From positions 11,372 through 75,371 of the forward strand of contig DKFP01000006.1 in assembly GCA_002452405.1 (NCBI GenBank): a DNA stretch of 64,000 nt, read 5' to 3'. Below, one piece after another: positions 49,519 through 58,086 of this stretch (its first letter is position 1; every line of letters begins with the position of its first letter). The notes under the pieces are model-generated. The model did not search any database. It had not been told where the DNA came from and saw only the letters and a list, made by a program, of their open reading frames with translations. Source of the DNA: Deferribacteraceae bacterium UBA6793 (GTDB lineage Bacteria; Chrysiogenota; Deferribacteres; Deferribacterales; Geovibrionaceae). Made by a program: the position numbers and the translations under genes.

Positions 49519-50340
49519 TTGAGCGGACTTCCCCCTGTAACCTTTGTTCCCACACCGATAGGCAATCTGGGGGATATTACCCTGCGCAGTCTCGATGCGC
49601 TGAAAGAGTGTGACATTGTTTTCGCAGAGGACACCCGCACTGCAAAGTCACTTCTGAATGCGCTGGACATAAAGAAGCCTGTGGAATCATATCACAAAGA
49701 TAACGAAACACAGGCTTCGGCAAAGGTTTTGAACGCTGTTAACGGCGGAAAGACCATTTGTGTAATCTCCGAAGCCGGGACGCCATGTATCAGTGACCCT
49801 GGAAACACGCTCACATCCGTTCTTGTGCGCGAAAACGTAAAGTTTCAGGCGCTTCCGGGGGCAACAGCTTTTGTACCTGCGCTCATGATGTCCGGTTTCG
49901 ACATATCCGACTTCTATTTCCACGGTTTCCTGCCGCACAAACCTTCCGAACGCCTCAAAGCCGCTGAATCACTTGCTATTTACAACACGGTGATAGCTTT
50001 TTACGAATCCCCTCATAGAATAGAAGACACCCTGAAAACACTTTTGCAGGTTTTCCCAGCACCGATATTCTGCGCGCGTGAAATTACAAAGATTTATGAA
50101 TCGTCGTATTTTGTTAACAGCGAAGCTGACATAGAGCAGATTATGAAAAAGGGGGAGTTTGTGGTTGCTGTGAACAACCGCAGAAAAGATACACAGACCG
50201 AACCAACGGACTGCGGCGAAACCGCAAAGAAGCTGATTAAGGCTGGCTACAGCTCAAAAGATACTGTAAACATCCTTAAAGCACTGGGATATAAACGAAA
50301 CGACGCTTACTCAGCGGTTCAGGAGATTGTAGAATCCTGA
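49519..50340 (+). CDS. rsmI: 16S rRNA 2'-O-methyltransferase RsmI
   Basis: A 273-aa enzyme that 2'-O-methylates C1402 of 16S rRNA. The tetrapyrrole-methylase-fold marks are clear: FVPTPIGNLGDITLRSL (about 9-25), AEDTRTAKSLL, ISEAGTPCISDPG (about 84-96), LPGATAFVPALMMSG and FYESPHRI. The length is normal. The start is TTG 49519 (one base after the trxB stop), matching the family N-terminus; no ATG fits. Its last 30 nt overlap the convergent gene at 50311. Confidence 0.95.
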   Translation: MSGLPPVTFVPTPIGNLGDITLRSLDALKECDIVFAEDTRTAKSLLNALDIKKPVESYHKDNETQASAKVLNAVNGGKTICVISEAGTPCISDPGNTLTSVLVRENVKFQALPGATAFVPALMMSGFDISDFYFHGFLPHKPSERLKAAESLAIYNTVIAFYESPHRIEDTLKTLLQVFPAPIFCAREITKIYESSYFVNSEADIEQIMKKGEFVVAVNNRRKDTQTEPTDCGETAKKLIKAGYSSKDTVNILKALGYKRNDAYSAVQEIVES

Positions 50341-50826
50341 AACGATAAAAAAGACCGAACCTGCTGCCATCAGCCCGAAAAGGAACATCTTCTTTCTCTT
50401 TATCATCTTATGAGTCAGCTTATCCAGCGACGGTTTAACGTTGTCCGGAACATTCTCTTTCAGCATATTGGCAAATTCTTCAAAATTTCCGTACATAGAC
50501 GAGATGAACACAAATTTATGCGGATCGGAAAGGATAAGTATCACCCGCCAGCGCAGGTTGACTATGCCTATCTCTTCAAGCTCCGACATCTTTATGCTTT
50601 TGCTGCCCATCAGGTTTTTAAGACTCACTTCGTCATCGTCAACGCTTACGCGGCTTATGAGCATACTTGCCAGGTTATAGAGCAGAAAAACCGTCAGAAC
50701 TGCACAAATCGCCGCCGAACCACCGGAACCGTCTCTTGCAACGAATGAGAACGAAAAGAACAGGGACGAAACAAAAAGGAATACCATCGCGTACAGTAGT
50801 TTTCTATTTATTCTATAAACCGTCAA
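50311..50826 (-). CDS. Membrane protein with PH-like domain, unrecognised
   Basis: A 171-aa protein with two membrane helices at the N-terminus (about 11-31 and 36-56), a soluble strand-rich middle (about 58-120) that resembles bacterial PH-like domains, and a third helix near the C-terminus (about 145-165). The start is TTG 50826 with GGAG seven nt upstream; it overlaps the stop of the TPR gene by 14 nt, so it is translated after it. The function is unknown, and I infer only a role with the TPR lipoprotein in the envelope. Confidence 0.65.
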   Translation of the reverse strand: MTVYRINRKLLYAMVFLFVSSLFFSFSFVARDGSGGSAAICAVLTVFLLYNLASMLISRVSVDDDEVSLKNLMGSKSIKMSELEEIGIVNLRWRVILILSDPHKFVFISSMYGNFEEFANMLKENVPDNVKPSLDKLTHKMIKRKKMFLFGLMAAGSVFFIVSGFYNLLNR

Positions 50827-53638
50827 TGCTTATCTCCAGTGGCAAATCGCTCAGAAAGTTTTTCTTCTGTTTTTCTATATCATTGATTGTGTTAAGTGTC
50901 ATTTCAAAATTTTCACTGCGCAGCGCATAAACGATTCTTATCTCCTTTCCTGTCATTTCCTGCGGATAGTTCTTCATATATTCGGAAATGCTGTCTATAA
51001 GCCTTCTGCCGTTATAGTTGAGGACAAAATACAGCAGTTTGTAATAGTCGGTATACCTGTCCGACGCGCGCAGATTGGCAAGAGACGTATAAGATGCCTC
51101 GGCGTTCACAAAATCCTCTATCCAGAGGAAATAATACAGCGAAGCCTTATATAGTTCTTTGTAGCGGATGTCGATGGAGCTCATCTGCTGCAAATATTTA
51201 AGAGCAGAATCCTTATCTTTCAGCATTATGCTGTAATAAACCATCTCTTTAAGCGCAGCCTTATCGTCCTTGTAGTCAGCAAAATTGAAAACCGCAGGCT
51301 TTTTTCCCTGTTTCAAAAGCGCATATGACTTCATGAATTTATAAGCCCTGTCGTTTATCAACCCCATATCCACAGACTTGCTTATCCCCTCTTCCGTGGC
51401 GGTAAGATCCCAGAGAACGCGCCCTCTGTATATGCTGCGTCTGTTGTTCAGCGGCGAAAGCGCCTTGTGCCCGCTTCCGGACATATAGTCGGCAACGGCG
51501 TATATATTGTTAAAATAGGCGTTTTTATTTCTGTAAGGATCAAGGTCTGATTTGACCTTTTTATACATCCCAAGTCCGTTTTCCGCCAGAAATGACGAAT
51601 AGAGTATCGGCTCCGGAAGATTGCGTTTGCTCTCCACAGCCTGAACGGCCCTGTCCCGCACTATGTTGTAATAATCAGCAGGAGTTGTGGTCTTGGTCAT
51701 CAGTTTCATGGTGGCGGCAAGCCCAAGATAAGCCGGAAAATGGTAATTATTCTGCAACACAGCCGTGTCGAAGTATTTAGACGCAAGCTCCGGCTCGCCA
51801 AGATTCATCTTCGCAAGCCCCATATTATAGAGCGTATACGGGTTGTTGTTCAGCATATCATTGGCTTTATTAAATTTTTCAAAAGCCTCTTTAAACCTGT
51901 AAGCGAACATATCAGCGACACCGGCGTTATTCAGCTTTATCCCTTCTGAAAACTCGACTGAGCGCTCAAGCTCGCGCAGCGCACTCAGTTTATCGTTTTC
52001 CTGCAAGAGCTTATACCCCATCGCAACGAAATTCATCATTTCAGAAGGTTCTATGAAAAGCGGGTAGAGCATAAGCGAAAGCATCTGCTCATATTTTCCG
52101 TCAAACCTGTATGAAAAGTCGATGTCCTCCATGCGGGTGACAAGGTGAAATTTAACATTTGTACTGCGGGCGAAGGCATCGCTTCGCTTCGCCTGCTCCG
52201 CCACAGTCTCTTTAAGACCTTCTATGTTATTGGTGTTAAAGAACACTGCTGCGCGATACCAGAAATATTCAGGTTTGGACTTATTTATCTTTTTTGCGTA
52301 TGTCAGCACGTTATCGTACTTTTTGTATTTAAGGTTAATATATGACTGATAAATATAATAATCGTTGTCTGTTTCCGGAGGAATGTTCTCTACGAATCTT
52401 CTTGCAGGCACCATCTTATCTTTAAAGATGTAATATGCAACACGAGCAAGGTTGAGAAACGGCGAAGACCTGTCGGACAATAGTTCCGGCTCAACAGAAC
52501 TGAGGCTTTCATAATATATTATTCTATGCTTGACAAGCATATACAGCATATCATCAGTTTTAAAGCGTTCATAGGAAGCCGTGGCAAGATTGCCGGCATC
52601 AGCTATTTCACCCATTCCGAGAAGCACTTCATATTTCAGCCTGTAATATTCGGTTTTGTCAGGAAATTCGTTTATAAGCGCAGTGATATCCTTATTAGCC
52701 TCTTTATACTGCCCGTCCTGATAATAGGCTTTTGCCAGTCTGAACCTGTATTCCTCAAGAGGGTTCTTCTCTATCAGCTCTTTAAGGAGCGCAATGGCGC
52801 TTTTGTTGTCGCCCAGCGCAGCATAGTTGAGCGCGGCAAGGTTGACCGCCTCTTCTGTGCGGAAAAGTTCCACAGCTTTCAAAGCGTTTGCAAGTCCCTG
52901 CTGGTACATACCCTCGTTGTAATAGGCGCTGCCAAGGTTATAATAATCCGTGTAGTCTTTGTATGGCAGGTTTTCAAGTATGGCTATTCCATCTTTGTAT
53001 TCACCGATGGTCATAAGGAAATATGCGTAGTTCGACTGAACGTATTTGGAGTGTTCGCCTTTTTTCATAGCCTCCTGAAAATATTCGGCGGCAAGTGCCG
53101 TCTCGCCCCGTTTCAGGTGTATATTAGCCATATTGACAAGCATCTTCGCAGAGCTGGCGTTATTGTCCTTCAGAAGTCTTCGGACTATTTTTTCCGCCTC
53201 TTCCAGCTTTCCCGTCTGCATAAGCACCACGCCGAGATTCATGTATGCTTCTTTGAAATTGGGATTTTCTTTGACAGCCTGCCTGAAAGCGTCTTCAGCC
53301 TTGTCTATTTCGCCAAGAAGATAATAGCTGACGCCCATGTTGTAAAAGGCTATTGAACGATTCTGAGCCAGCGCCTCGCTGTAAAATTCTATGGCGTTGC
53401 TGAACTCACCTTTGAGAAAGAAATCGTTACCTTTCGTTATATTTTCGTTCTGACTTATAATAGGTGAAACGATAGGTTTCGTGTCTGTTATCTTCTCGTC
53501 GAGCTTTGGCTGGGGTTTGTCCTCTTTTGAACAGGAGAACATCAGCACAGACAGAAATACTGCTGCGATGATAACAACGCGGTATGGCAGACGCAAACGT
53601 GAAAATCTGTTCTTTTCGATGTTTATGTCCGGCGGCAT
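50813..53638 (-). CDS. Large TPR-repeat lipoprotein
   Basis: A 941-aa protein with an N-terminal membrane segment (about 20-36) ending in a Cys (LMFSCS), so a probable lipoprotein, although the lipobox is not ideal. About residues 60-330 are a run of tetratricopeptide repeats (for example AFYNMGVSYYLLGEIDKAED), with more scattered TPRs to about 690 (TLYNMGLAKMNLGEPELASK), then a helical C-terminal part. TPR proteins of this kind scaffold assemblies in the periplasm. The ATG at 53638 has GGAGGG upstream. Partners are unknown, apart from the coupled PH-like membrane protein. Confidence 0.8.
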   Translation of the reverse strand: MPPDINIEKNRFSRLRLPYRVVIIAAVFLSVLMFSCSKEDKPQPKLDEKITDTKPIVSPIISQNENITKGNDFFLKGEFSNAIEFYSEALAQNRSIAFYNMGVSYYLLGEIDKAEDAFRQAVKENPNFKEAYMNLGVVLMQTGKLEEAEKIVRRLLKDNNASSAKMLVNMANIHLKRGETALAAEYFQEAMKKGEHSKYVQSNYAYFLMTIGEYKDGIAILENLPYKDYTDYYNLGSAYYNEGMYQQGLANALKAVELFRTEEAVNLAALNYAALGDNKSAIALLKELIEKNPLEEYRFRLAKAYYQDGQYKEANKDITALINEFPDKTEYYRLKYEVLLGMGEIADAGNLATASYERFKTDDMLYMLVKHRIIYYESLSSVEPELLSDRSSPFLNLARVAYYIFKDKMVPARRFVENIPPETDNDYYIYQSYINLKYKKYDNVLTYAKKINKSKPEYFWYRAAVFFNTNNIEGLKETVAEQAKRSDAFARSTNVKFHLVTRMEDIDFSYRFDGKYEQMLSLMLYPLFIEPSEMMNFVAMGYKLLQENDKLSALRELERSVEFSEGIKLNNAGVADMFAYRFKEAFEKFNKANDMLNNNPYTLYNMGLAKMNLGEPELASKYFDTAVLQNNYHFPAYLGLAATMKLMTKTTTPADYYNIVRDRAVQAVESKRNLPEPILYSSFLAENGLGMYKKVKSDLDPYRNKNAYFNNIYAVADYMSGSGHKALSPLNNRRSIYRGRVLWDLTATEEGISKSVDMGLINDRAYKFMKSYALLKQGKKPAVFNFADYKDDKAALKEMVYYSIMLKDKDSALKYLQQMSSIDIRYKELYKASLYYFLWIEDFVNAEASYTSLANLRASDRYTDYYKLLYFVLNYNGRRLIDSISEYMKNYPQEMTGKEIRIVYALRSENFEMTLNTINDIEKQKKNFLSDLPLEISIDGL

Positions 53639-53788
53639 AATCCGTTATCCCTCCGGTACTTTATATTATTATGAGGCAAATACCGACTCCGTTCGAAAAA
53701 CCTTTCGTAGGAGTTTAATCGGATAATTTGCGTAAAAGTTGATATGTTATTAGCCGCGCATCCTGAGCGACAGAAGATATTTTACAAC

Positions 53789-54190
53789 CTATTTGACGGC
53801 TTCGTCAATGGCTTCGTTGGCAAGCCTGTCAGCTGTCTTATTCATCGCGCGGGGAACGTGGGTGAAAGTCACTTTTTTTCCGGTAAGAACGGCGTCAAGT
53901 TCCTGTTTCAGCGGAATGATATTAGGATGCTTCACCTTATACTCTCCCTTCATCTGCTTGACCACCAGCTCGGAATCCAGAAAGAAGTTCAGTTCATAAA
54001 CGTCCTTAACAACAGGATTTTTTGCTGCTTCGATAACGGCGGTGTATTCGGCAAAGTTGTTCGTCGCCTGTCCGAGGTATTTTTTTCCGGTGTAAATTTC
54101 CACACCGTCGGCATAAACGGCAAAACCGCAGGCGGCGTGTCCGGGGTTTCCCCTGGACGCGCCGTCTGTGTATATATCAATCTTCGGCAT
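53789..54190 (-). CDS. Ribonuclease HI family protein
   Basis: A 133-aa RNase H of the short bacterial/RVT_3 type, hydrolysing RNA in RNA-DNA hybrids. Catalytic acids sit in IYTDGASRGNPG (Asp about 6), AEYTAVIEA (Glu), FFLDSELVV (Asp) and the C-terminal NKTADRLANEA (Asp). I take ATG 54190 (MPKIDIYTDG), which overlaps the upstream gene end by 14 nt. The longer frame to 54277 lies within the other gene. The order Nif3-like, zinc-ribbon, RNase H is conserved in several bacterial phyla. Confidence 0.9.
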   Translation of the reverse strand: MPKIDIYTDGASRGNPGHAACGFAVYADGVEIYTGKKYLGQATNNFAEYTAVIEAAKNPVVKDVYELNFFLDSELVVKQMKGEYKVKHPNIIPLKQELDAVLTGKKVTFTHVPRAMNKTADRLANEAIDEAVK

Positions 54191-54908
54191 TAGTTTTTTC
54201 TTCTTCGTCAACAGAATAAAGAAATCTCTGGCAGTTGGGGCACTGGAGAAGTTCTTTTTCTTTTTTGACCTCAACATAGAGCTGGGGCGGAATCTTTATG
54301 CAGCAACCTGTGCAGGTTTCGTTGTCAACCCGGACAACGGCAAGGTTGTGTCTCGCGTCCCTTATCCTCTCATATTTTGAAAGCATAGGTTTTTTGATAA
54401 CTTTGATGGCTTCAGCTCTTGCGGCCTTGTCTTCGGCAAGCCTGTTGATGAGCTCGGCGTTCTCCTCGTCCTTCTGGGTTCTGGTAAACTCAAGCTCTTC
54501 CTTCATTTTTTCAAGTTTGTCGATGACAGACTGATTTTCAGCTTTGTATTTGTCCACGGATTCCGTAAGCTCGATGAGTCTCAGCTCCGATTCGTAGACG
54601 TTCTTTTTCAAAGTGTCCATCTCTTTCAGCACAGCTTCGTATTCCTTGTTATTCTTAACATCGGGAAGTTTTTTCTGTGCTTTCTCAAGAAGAGCTTTGC
54701 CCTCTTCATAGGCTTTCTCAACCTGAGTTTTGGCGGCGAGATCCTTTTCATATTTTGCGTTGAACCCGTCGAAAGCCGCCTGTGCTTTATCAAGCTCCGC
54801 CTGTGCCTTTTGAACGTATTCGGGCTGACCTGCCAGCTTTGCCTCTGCATCGGCTATCAGGTTGTCCAGACGCTGAATCTCGATAAGCTGCGAAATTATC
54901 TCCAACAT
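54177..54908 (-). CDS. C4-type zinc-ribbon coiled-coil protein (DUF164 type)
   Basis: A 243-aa protein: a long antiparallel coiled coil (about 8-175, rich in Glu, Lys and Ala heptads), then a C-terminal zinc ribbon CTGCCIKIPPQ...CPNC (about 195-220). It belongs to the DUF164/zf-RING_7 family of unknown function, widespread and usually found beside Nif3-like and RNase H genes, as here. It is cytosolic, with no signal. It starts 5 bp after the Nif3-like gene stops and overlaps the RNase H start, so the three genes are one operon. Confidence 0.88.
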   Translation of the reverse strand: MLEIISQLIEIQRLDNLIADAEAKLAGQPEYVQKAQAELDKAQAAFDGFNAKYEKDLAAKTQVEKAYEEGKALLEKAQKKLPDVKNNKEYEAVLKEMDTLKKNVYESELRLIELTESVDKYKAENQSVIDKLEKMKEELEFTRTQKDEENAELINRLAEDKAARAEAIKVIKKPMLSKYERIRDARHNLAVVRVDNETCTGCCIKIPPQLYVEVKKEKELLQCPNCQRFLYSVDEEEKTNAED

Positions 54909-54913
54909 TTACT

Positions 54914-56014
54914 TTACCTCCAGTTGATGATAGGCGGTTCTTCGTCTATCAGCACTGATTTTATATTAAATTGTTTACTTATTTCTTCTGACAAATATTT
55001 CATAAAGATGCGTTCCGTATGAAAATGACCGGCATCAACGATTACAACACCGCTCTCACAGGCGTCAAGCGCCTCGTGGTGCTTCATATCGCCGGTAACA
55101 AGGACATCTGCTCTACCGATGCATTTTTTCCACAGAGAGGCACCGCTGCCCGTTACAACGGCAAAACGTTTCACCTTGCCAGACAGGTCAGATGTGTTGA
55201 CCCGGAGCGCGTCCGCACCAAGAACGAAACGCACATGGTCAAGGAAGCGTGACATAGGCATTGCCGCTTCAAAGGAGGCAATGCGTCCCAGACCGTACTC
55301 CGCGCCGCCGAGAACAGGATAAACGTCGTAGGCAACCTCTTCATAAGGGTGCGCTTTTATAACTTCTTTTATGAGATTGTTTACTTTTGATTTTTCGATG
55401 ATTGTTTCGATGCGGTGTTCATGAACTTCTTCCAGTGTGCCGGGTATGCCTATGAAAGGGTTTGCGCCGTCGCATGGTGTGAATCTGCCCGTACCTTCGG
55501 CAGAGAAGGAAACGTCAGAGTAGTCTCCTATGTTTCCCGCACCCGCCGCCGCCATGGTTTCCCTGACAACCTGAGAGTGCGTCACAGGCACAAAGACAAC
55601 GAATTTCACCATTTCTGTGTGTCCCTCGGAAACGAGAGTCTCTTCAACTCTGCCGCCAAGCAGTGCGCAGAGATGATCGTTAAGGCTGTAATCCGCAAGG
55701 TCAAGGCTTGTGTGGTGCGAAAGAACAGAGAGTCCGTTCCGGATGGCTTTTATGACTTTTCTGTCGAAAGGTTTGTCGAAATTAAGGCTTTTCAGTGAAC
55801 CAAAAAAAAGGGGGTGATGAGTTATCAGAACCTCACACCCCTCTTCTATTGCTTTGTTAATAACCTTTTCTGAAGGATCAAGTGCAAAAGCGGCTTTGTT
55901 GATTTCCCTGTCGTCAGGTACTATCTGGTTCCCGCTGTTATCCCAGTCGTATTGACGGTCACGGTCAGCGATCCCCTTCTCCAAATAGTTTCTTAAATCT
56001 CTTATCCTTGCCAC
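54914..56014 (-). CDS. Nif3-like dinuclear metal centre protein (YbgI/DUF34)
   Basis: A 366-aa member of the Nif3/NIF3L1 family, which forms a hexameric ring with a two-metal site. The family marks LITHHPLFF (about 60-68), SHHTSLD (about 96) and the C-terminal VLVTGDMKHHEALDA and GHFHTE are present. This is the long form with an inserted PII-like domain (about 135-235), as in Bacillus YqfO, against about 250 aa for E. coli YbgI. The start is GTG 56014 with AAAGGA upstream. The function is not known, though GTP cyclohydrolase-like names persist. It heads the operon with the zinc-ribbon and RNase H genes. Confidence 0.9.
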   Translation of the reverse strand: MARIRDLRNYLEKGIADRDRQYDWDNSGNQIVPDDREINKAAFALDPSEKVINKAIEEGCEVLITHHPLFFGSLKSLNFDKPFDRKVIKAIRNGLSVLSHHTSLDLADYSLNDHLCALLGGRVEETLVSEGHTEMVKFVVFVPVTHSQVVRETMAAAGAGNIGDYSDVSFSAEGTGRFTPCDGANPFIGIPGTLEEVHEHRIETIIEKSKVNNLIKEVIKAHPYEEVAYDVYPVLGGAEYGLGRIASFEAAMPMSRFLDHVRFVLGADALRVNTSDLSGKVKRFAVVTGSGASLWKKCIGRADVLVTGDMKHHEALDACESGVVIVDAGHFHTERIFMKYLSEEISKQFNIKSVLIDEEPPIINWR

Positions 56015-56050
56015 TTAGTCCTTTCTCTGTGATATTTAAAAGTTAAAAAA

Positions 56051-56124
56051 TGGGCCAAGCTGGACTCGAACCAGCGACCTACCGGTTATGAGCCGGTGGC
56101 TCTAGCCAACTGAGCTATTGGCCC
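56051..56124 (-). tRNA. tRNA with CAT anticodon (Met elongator, or Ile2)
   Basis: Cloverleaf on the minus strand: acceptor GGGCCAA / TTGGCCC, D arm GCTC...GAGC, anticodon stem ACCGG / CCGGT with loop CTCATAA, T arm GCTGG-TTCGAGT-CCAGC, discriminator A, no encoded CCA. CAT could be elongator Met or Ile2 (lysidine-modified). The T arm resembles E. coli Ile2, so the identity is open. It is not the initiator, since positions 1-72 pair. Confidence 0.92.
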
Positions 56125-56170
56125 TTGGGAGTGATGTTTTTACTCGTAAATTACGGTTTTGTCAACACTT

Positions 56171-58081
56171 TTATTCAGTAAAAGTTTTTAAAATTCTGCT
56201 TCTTGTGGGGTGGCGCAGTTTCCTCAATGCTTTTGCTTCGATCTGTCTGATACGTTCGCGTGTGACATTGAATTTCTTACCTACCTCTTCAAGTGTATGG
56301 TCGGAGTCGCAGTTGATTCCAAAGCGCAGTTTAAGCACCTCAGACTCTCTGTGGCTCAAAGTTTCCAGTATCTGCTGGGTATGCTCCTTCAGCTTGAGAT
56401 ATGTCACCTCTTCCGAAGGATTTTTGGCGGATTTATCCTCGATAAAGTCGCCAAGGCTCGAATCCTCATCTTCGCCTATCGGCGTTTCAAGGGATACCGG
56501 TTCTTTGGCTATTTTCATAACCTTCTTTATCTTCTCAACGGGAATATCCATTTTAAGGGATATCTCCTCAGGAGTAGGTTCGCGTCCCATATCCTGCTGA
56601 AGCTGACGGGTTATCTTCATCATCTTGTTGATGGTCTCTATCATATGCACCGGTATACGGATTGTGCGCGCCTGATCAGCTATGGCGCGGGTTATCGCCT
56701 GACGTATCCACCATGTCGCATAGGTGGAGAATTTGTAGCCACGTTTATATTCAAACTTTTCGACTGCCTTCATAAGACCGATGTTGCCTTCCTGAATAAG
56801 ATCGAGGAACTGCAATCCTCTGTTGGTGTATTTCTTTGCGATTGAAACAACCAGACGGAGGTTCGCTTCGATAAGTTTAGATTTTGCGGCTTCCGTTTCA
56901 GACTCGCCCATTATGAGGCTGTCGTGTATAACGTCCAGTTCCGCCTTATCAAAACCCAGATTGCCCATGGCAGCGTCATAGTTCTTTTTGGCGATTTTAA
57001 ATTTTTTCTGTATTGTGGCTATGTCATTGACGTTCATGCCGCGTTTTTCGCAGGCACATTTTATGTCGTCCTCGCATAGAACAGCCAGTTCGGGATGTTC
57101 TGTCAATTTAACCAGACGGCAGAGTTTTTCAAGTTCTCTGGTTCCGTCAAGAATTGAAGAATAAGCGTATTTTATATCTCCGGCGATGTTGCATATTTTT
57201 GAATAATTAACTTTTATTTCAAGGAGCTTGTCGGTGATGTCGTCAACAGAGTCATGCATCGTCTGTTTAAGGGAAAGTATCTCATCCAGAGACAGCTTAT
57301 CCTCTTTAATCCTGTCGTTGATGCTTATATTCTGTTTCAGCTTTTCGGCTATATCTTCCAGAATGGCGATATACTGCTCTTTGATCTGAAGTTCCTTTTC
57401 GTCAACGGGAATAGGAGCCGCCTCAACGGCAATCTCCTCTTCTTCTTCCTCTTCCTCTTCTGTTTCCGGTTCATCCTTGATGAAATCCTCTTCGCCGTCT
57501 TCAACGGGTTCGGAATCACCATCGATGTTTCTTATTATTTCGGCGTCGGGTTCGTCCATATCGACAGGCTCGCTTTCAAGCTCGTCCTCAATATCTATGA
57601 TATCCTTCAGCCTCATGCTGTCGTTTTTGATACCCTCCGCGATCTCCATTATTTTGGCAGCGGTTTTCGGGTAGAGCAGAACGGCGCGCAAAACTTTCCG
57701 CTGTCCGTCCTCTATCTCTTTGGCGACTTCAATCTCCTCGTCCCGGTTGAGCAGCGGTATGTTGCCCATCTCTTTGAGGTAGAGTCTTACGGGGTCGTCC
57801 GTGCTGATTGTCTCTTCGCCGACATCTTTCAGAAGTCCGAAAGACTCGTCGTCATCGTCGTCGATATCCTCATCAGCGGTGAACAGACCTGGTTTGTCCA
57901 CTTTGCTGTCGATGACGTCTATTTTAAGCTGGGCGAGGAGCATCATTATCTCATCGATAAGCTCAGTTGTAAGTATATCGTCCGGCAAGTTTTCGTTTAT
58001 TTCATCGAAAGTGAGGAATCCCTTTTCTTTTCCAAGGGCGATAATGTTCTTGACTTCAGGGCTCTTGATCTTTCTCGACAT
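56171..58081 (-). CDS. rpoD: Housekeeping sigma factor RpoD (sigma-70)
   Basis: A 636-aa primary sigma. It has a region 1.1-like start, region 1.2 (DPVRLYLKEMG), a long acidic insert (about 190-230, including a run of Glu), region 2 (RLVVSIAKKYTNRGLQFLDL, then YKFSTYATWWIRQAI), region 3, and region 4 (TLEEVGKKFNVTRERIRQIE). I use the ATG at 58081 (MSRKIK), placed by GGAGG at the right distance; the TTG at 58090 is too close to it. It follows dnaG by 5 bp, the usual macromolecular-synthesis arrangement without rpsU here. Confidence 0.97.
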   Translation of the reverse strand: MSRKIKSPEVKNIIALGKEKGFLTFDEINENLPDDILTTELIDEIMMLLAQLKIDVIDSKVDKPGLFTADEDIDDDDDESFGLLKDVGEETISTDDPVRLYLKEMGNIPLLNRDEEIEVAKEIEDGQRKVLRAVLLYPKTAAKIMEIAEGIKNDSMRLKDIIDIEDELESEPVDMDEPDAEIIRNIDGDSEPVEDGEEDFIKDEPETEEEEEEEEEIAVEAAPIPVDEKELQIKEQYIAILEDIAEKLKQNISINDRIKEDKLSLDEILSLKQTMHDSVDDITDKLLEIKVNYSKICNIAGDIKYAYSSILDGTRELEKLCRLVKLTEHPELAVLCEDDIKCACEKRGMNVNDIATIQKKFKIAKKNYDAAMGNLGFDKAELDVIHDSLIMGESETEAAKSKLIEANLRLVVSIAKKYTNRGLQFLDLIQEGNIGLMKAVEKFEYKRGYKFSTYATWWIRQAITRAIADQARTIRIPVHMIETINKMMKITRQLQQDMGREPTPEEISLKMDIPVEKIKKVMKIAKEPVSLETPIGEDEDSSLGDFIEDKSAKNPSEEVTYLKLKEHTQQILETLSHRESEVLKLRFGINCDSDHTLEEVGKKFNVTRERIRQIEAKALRKLRHPTRSRILKTFTE

Positions 58082-58086
58082 CAGAT

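Noticed and set aside
52526..53356. Plus-strand open frame of 276 codons opposite the TPR lipoprotein
   Set aside because: Shadow frame of the TPR gene, no ribosome site, no domain.
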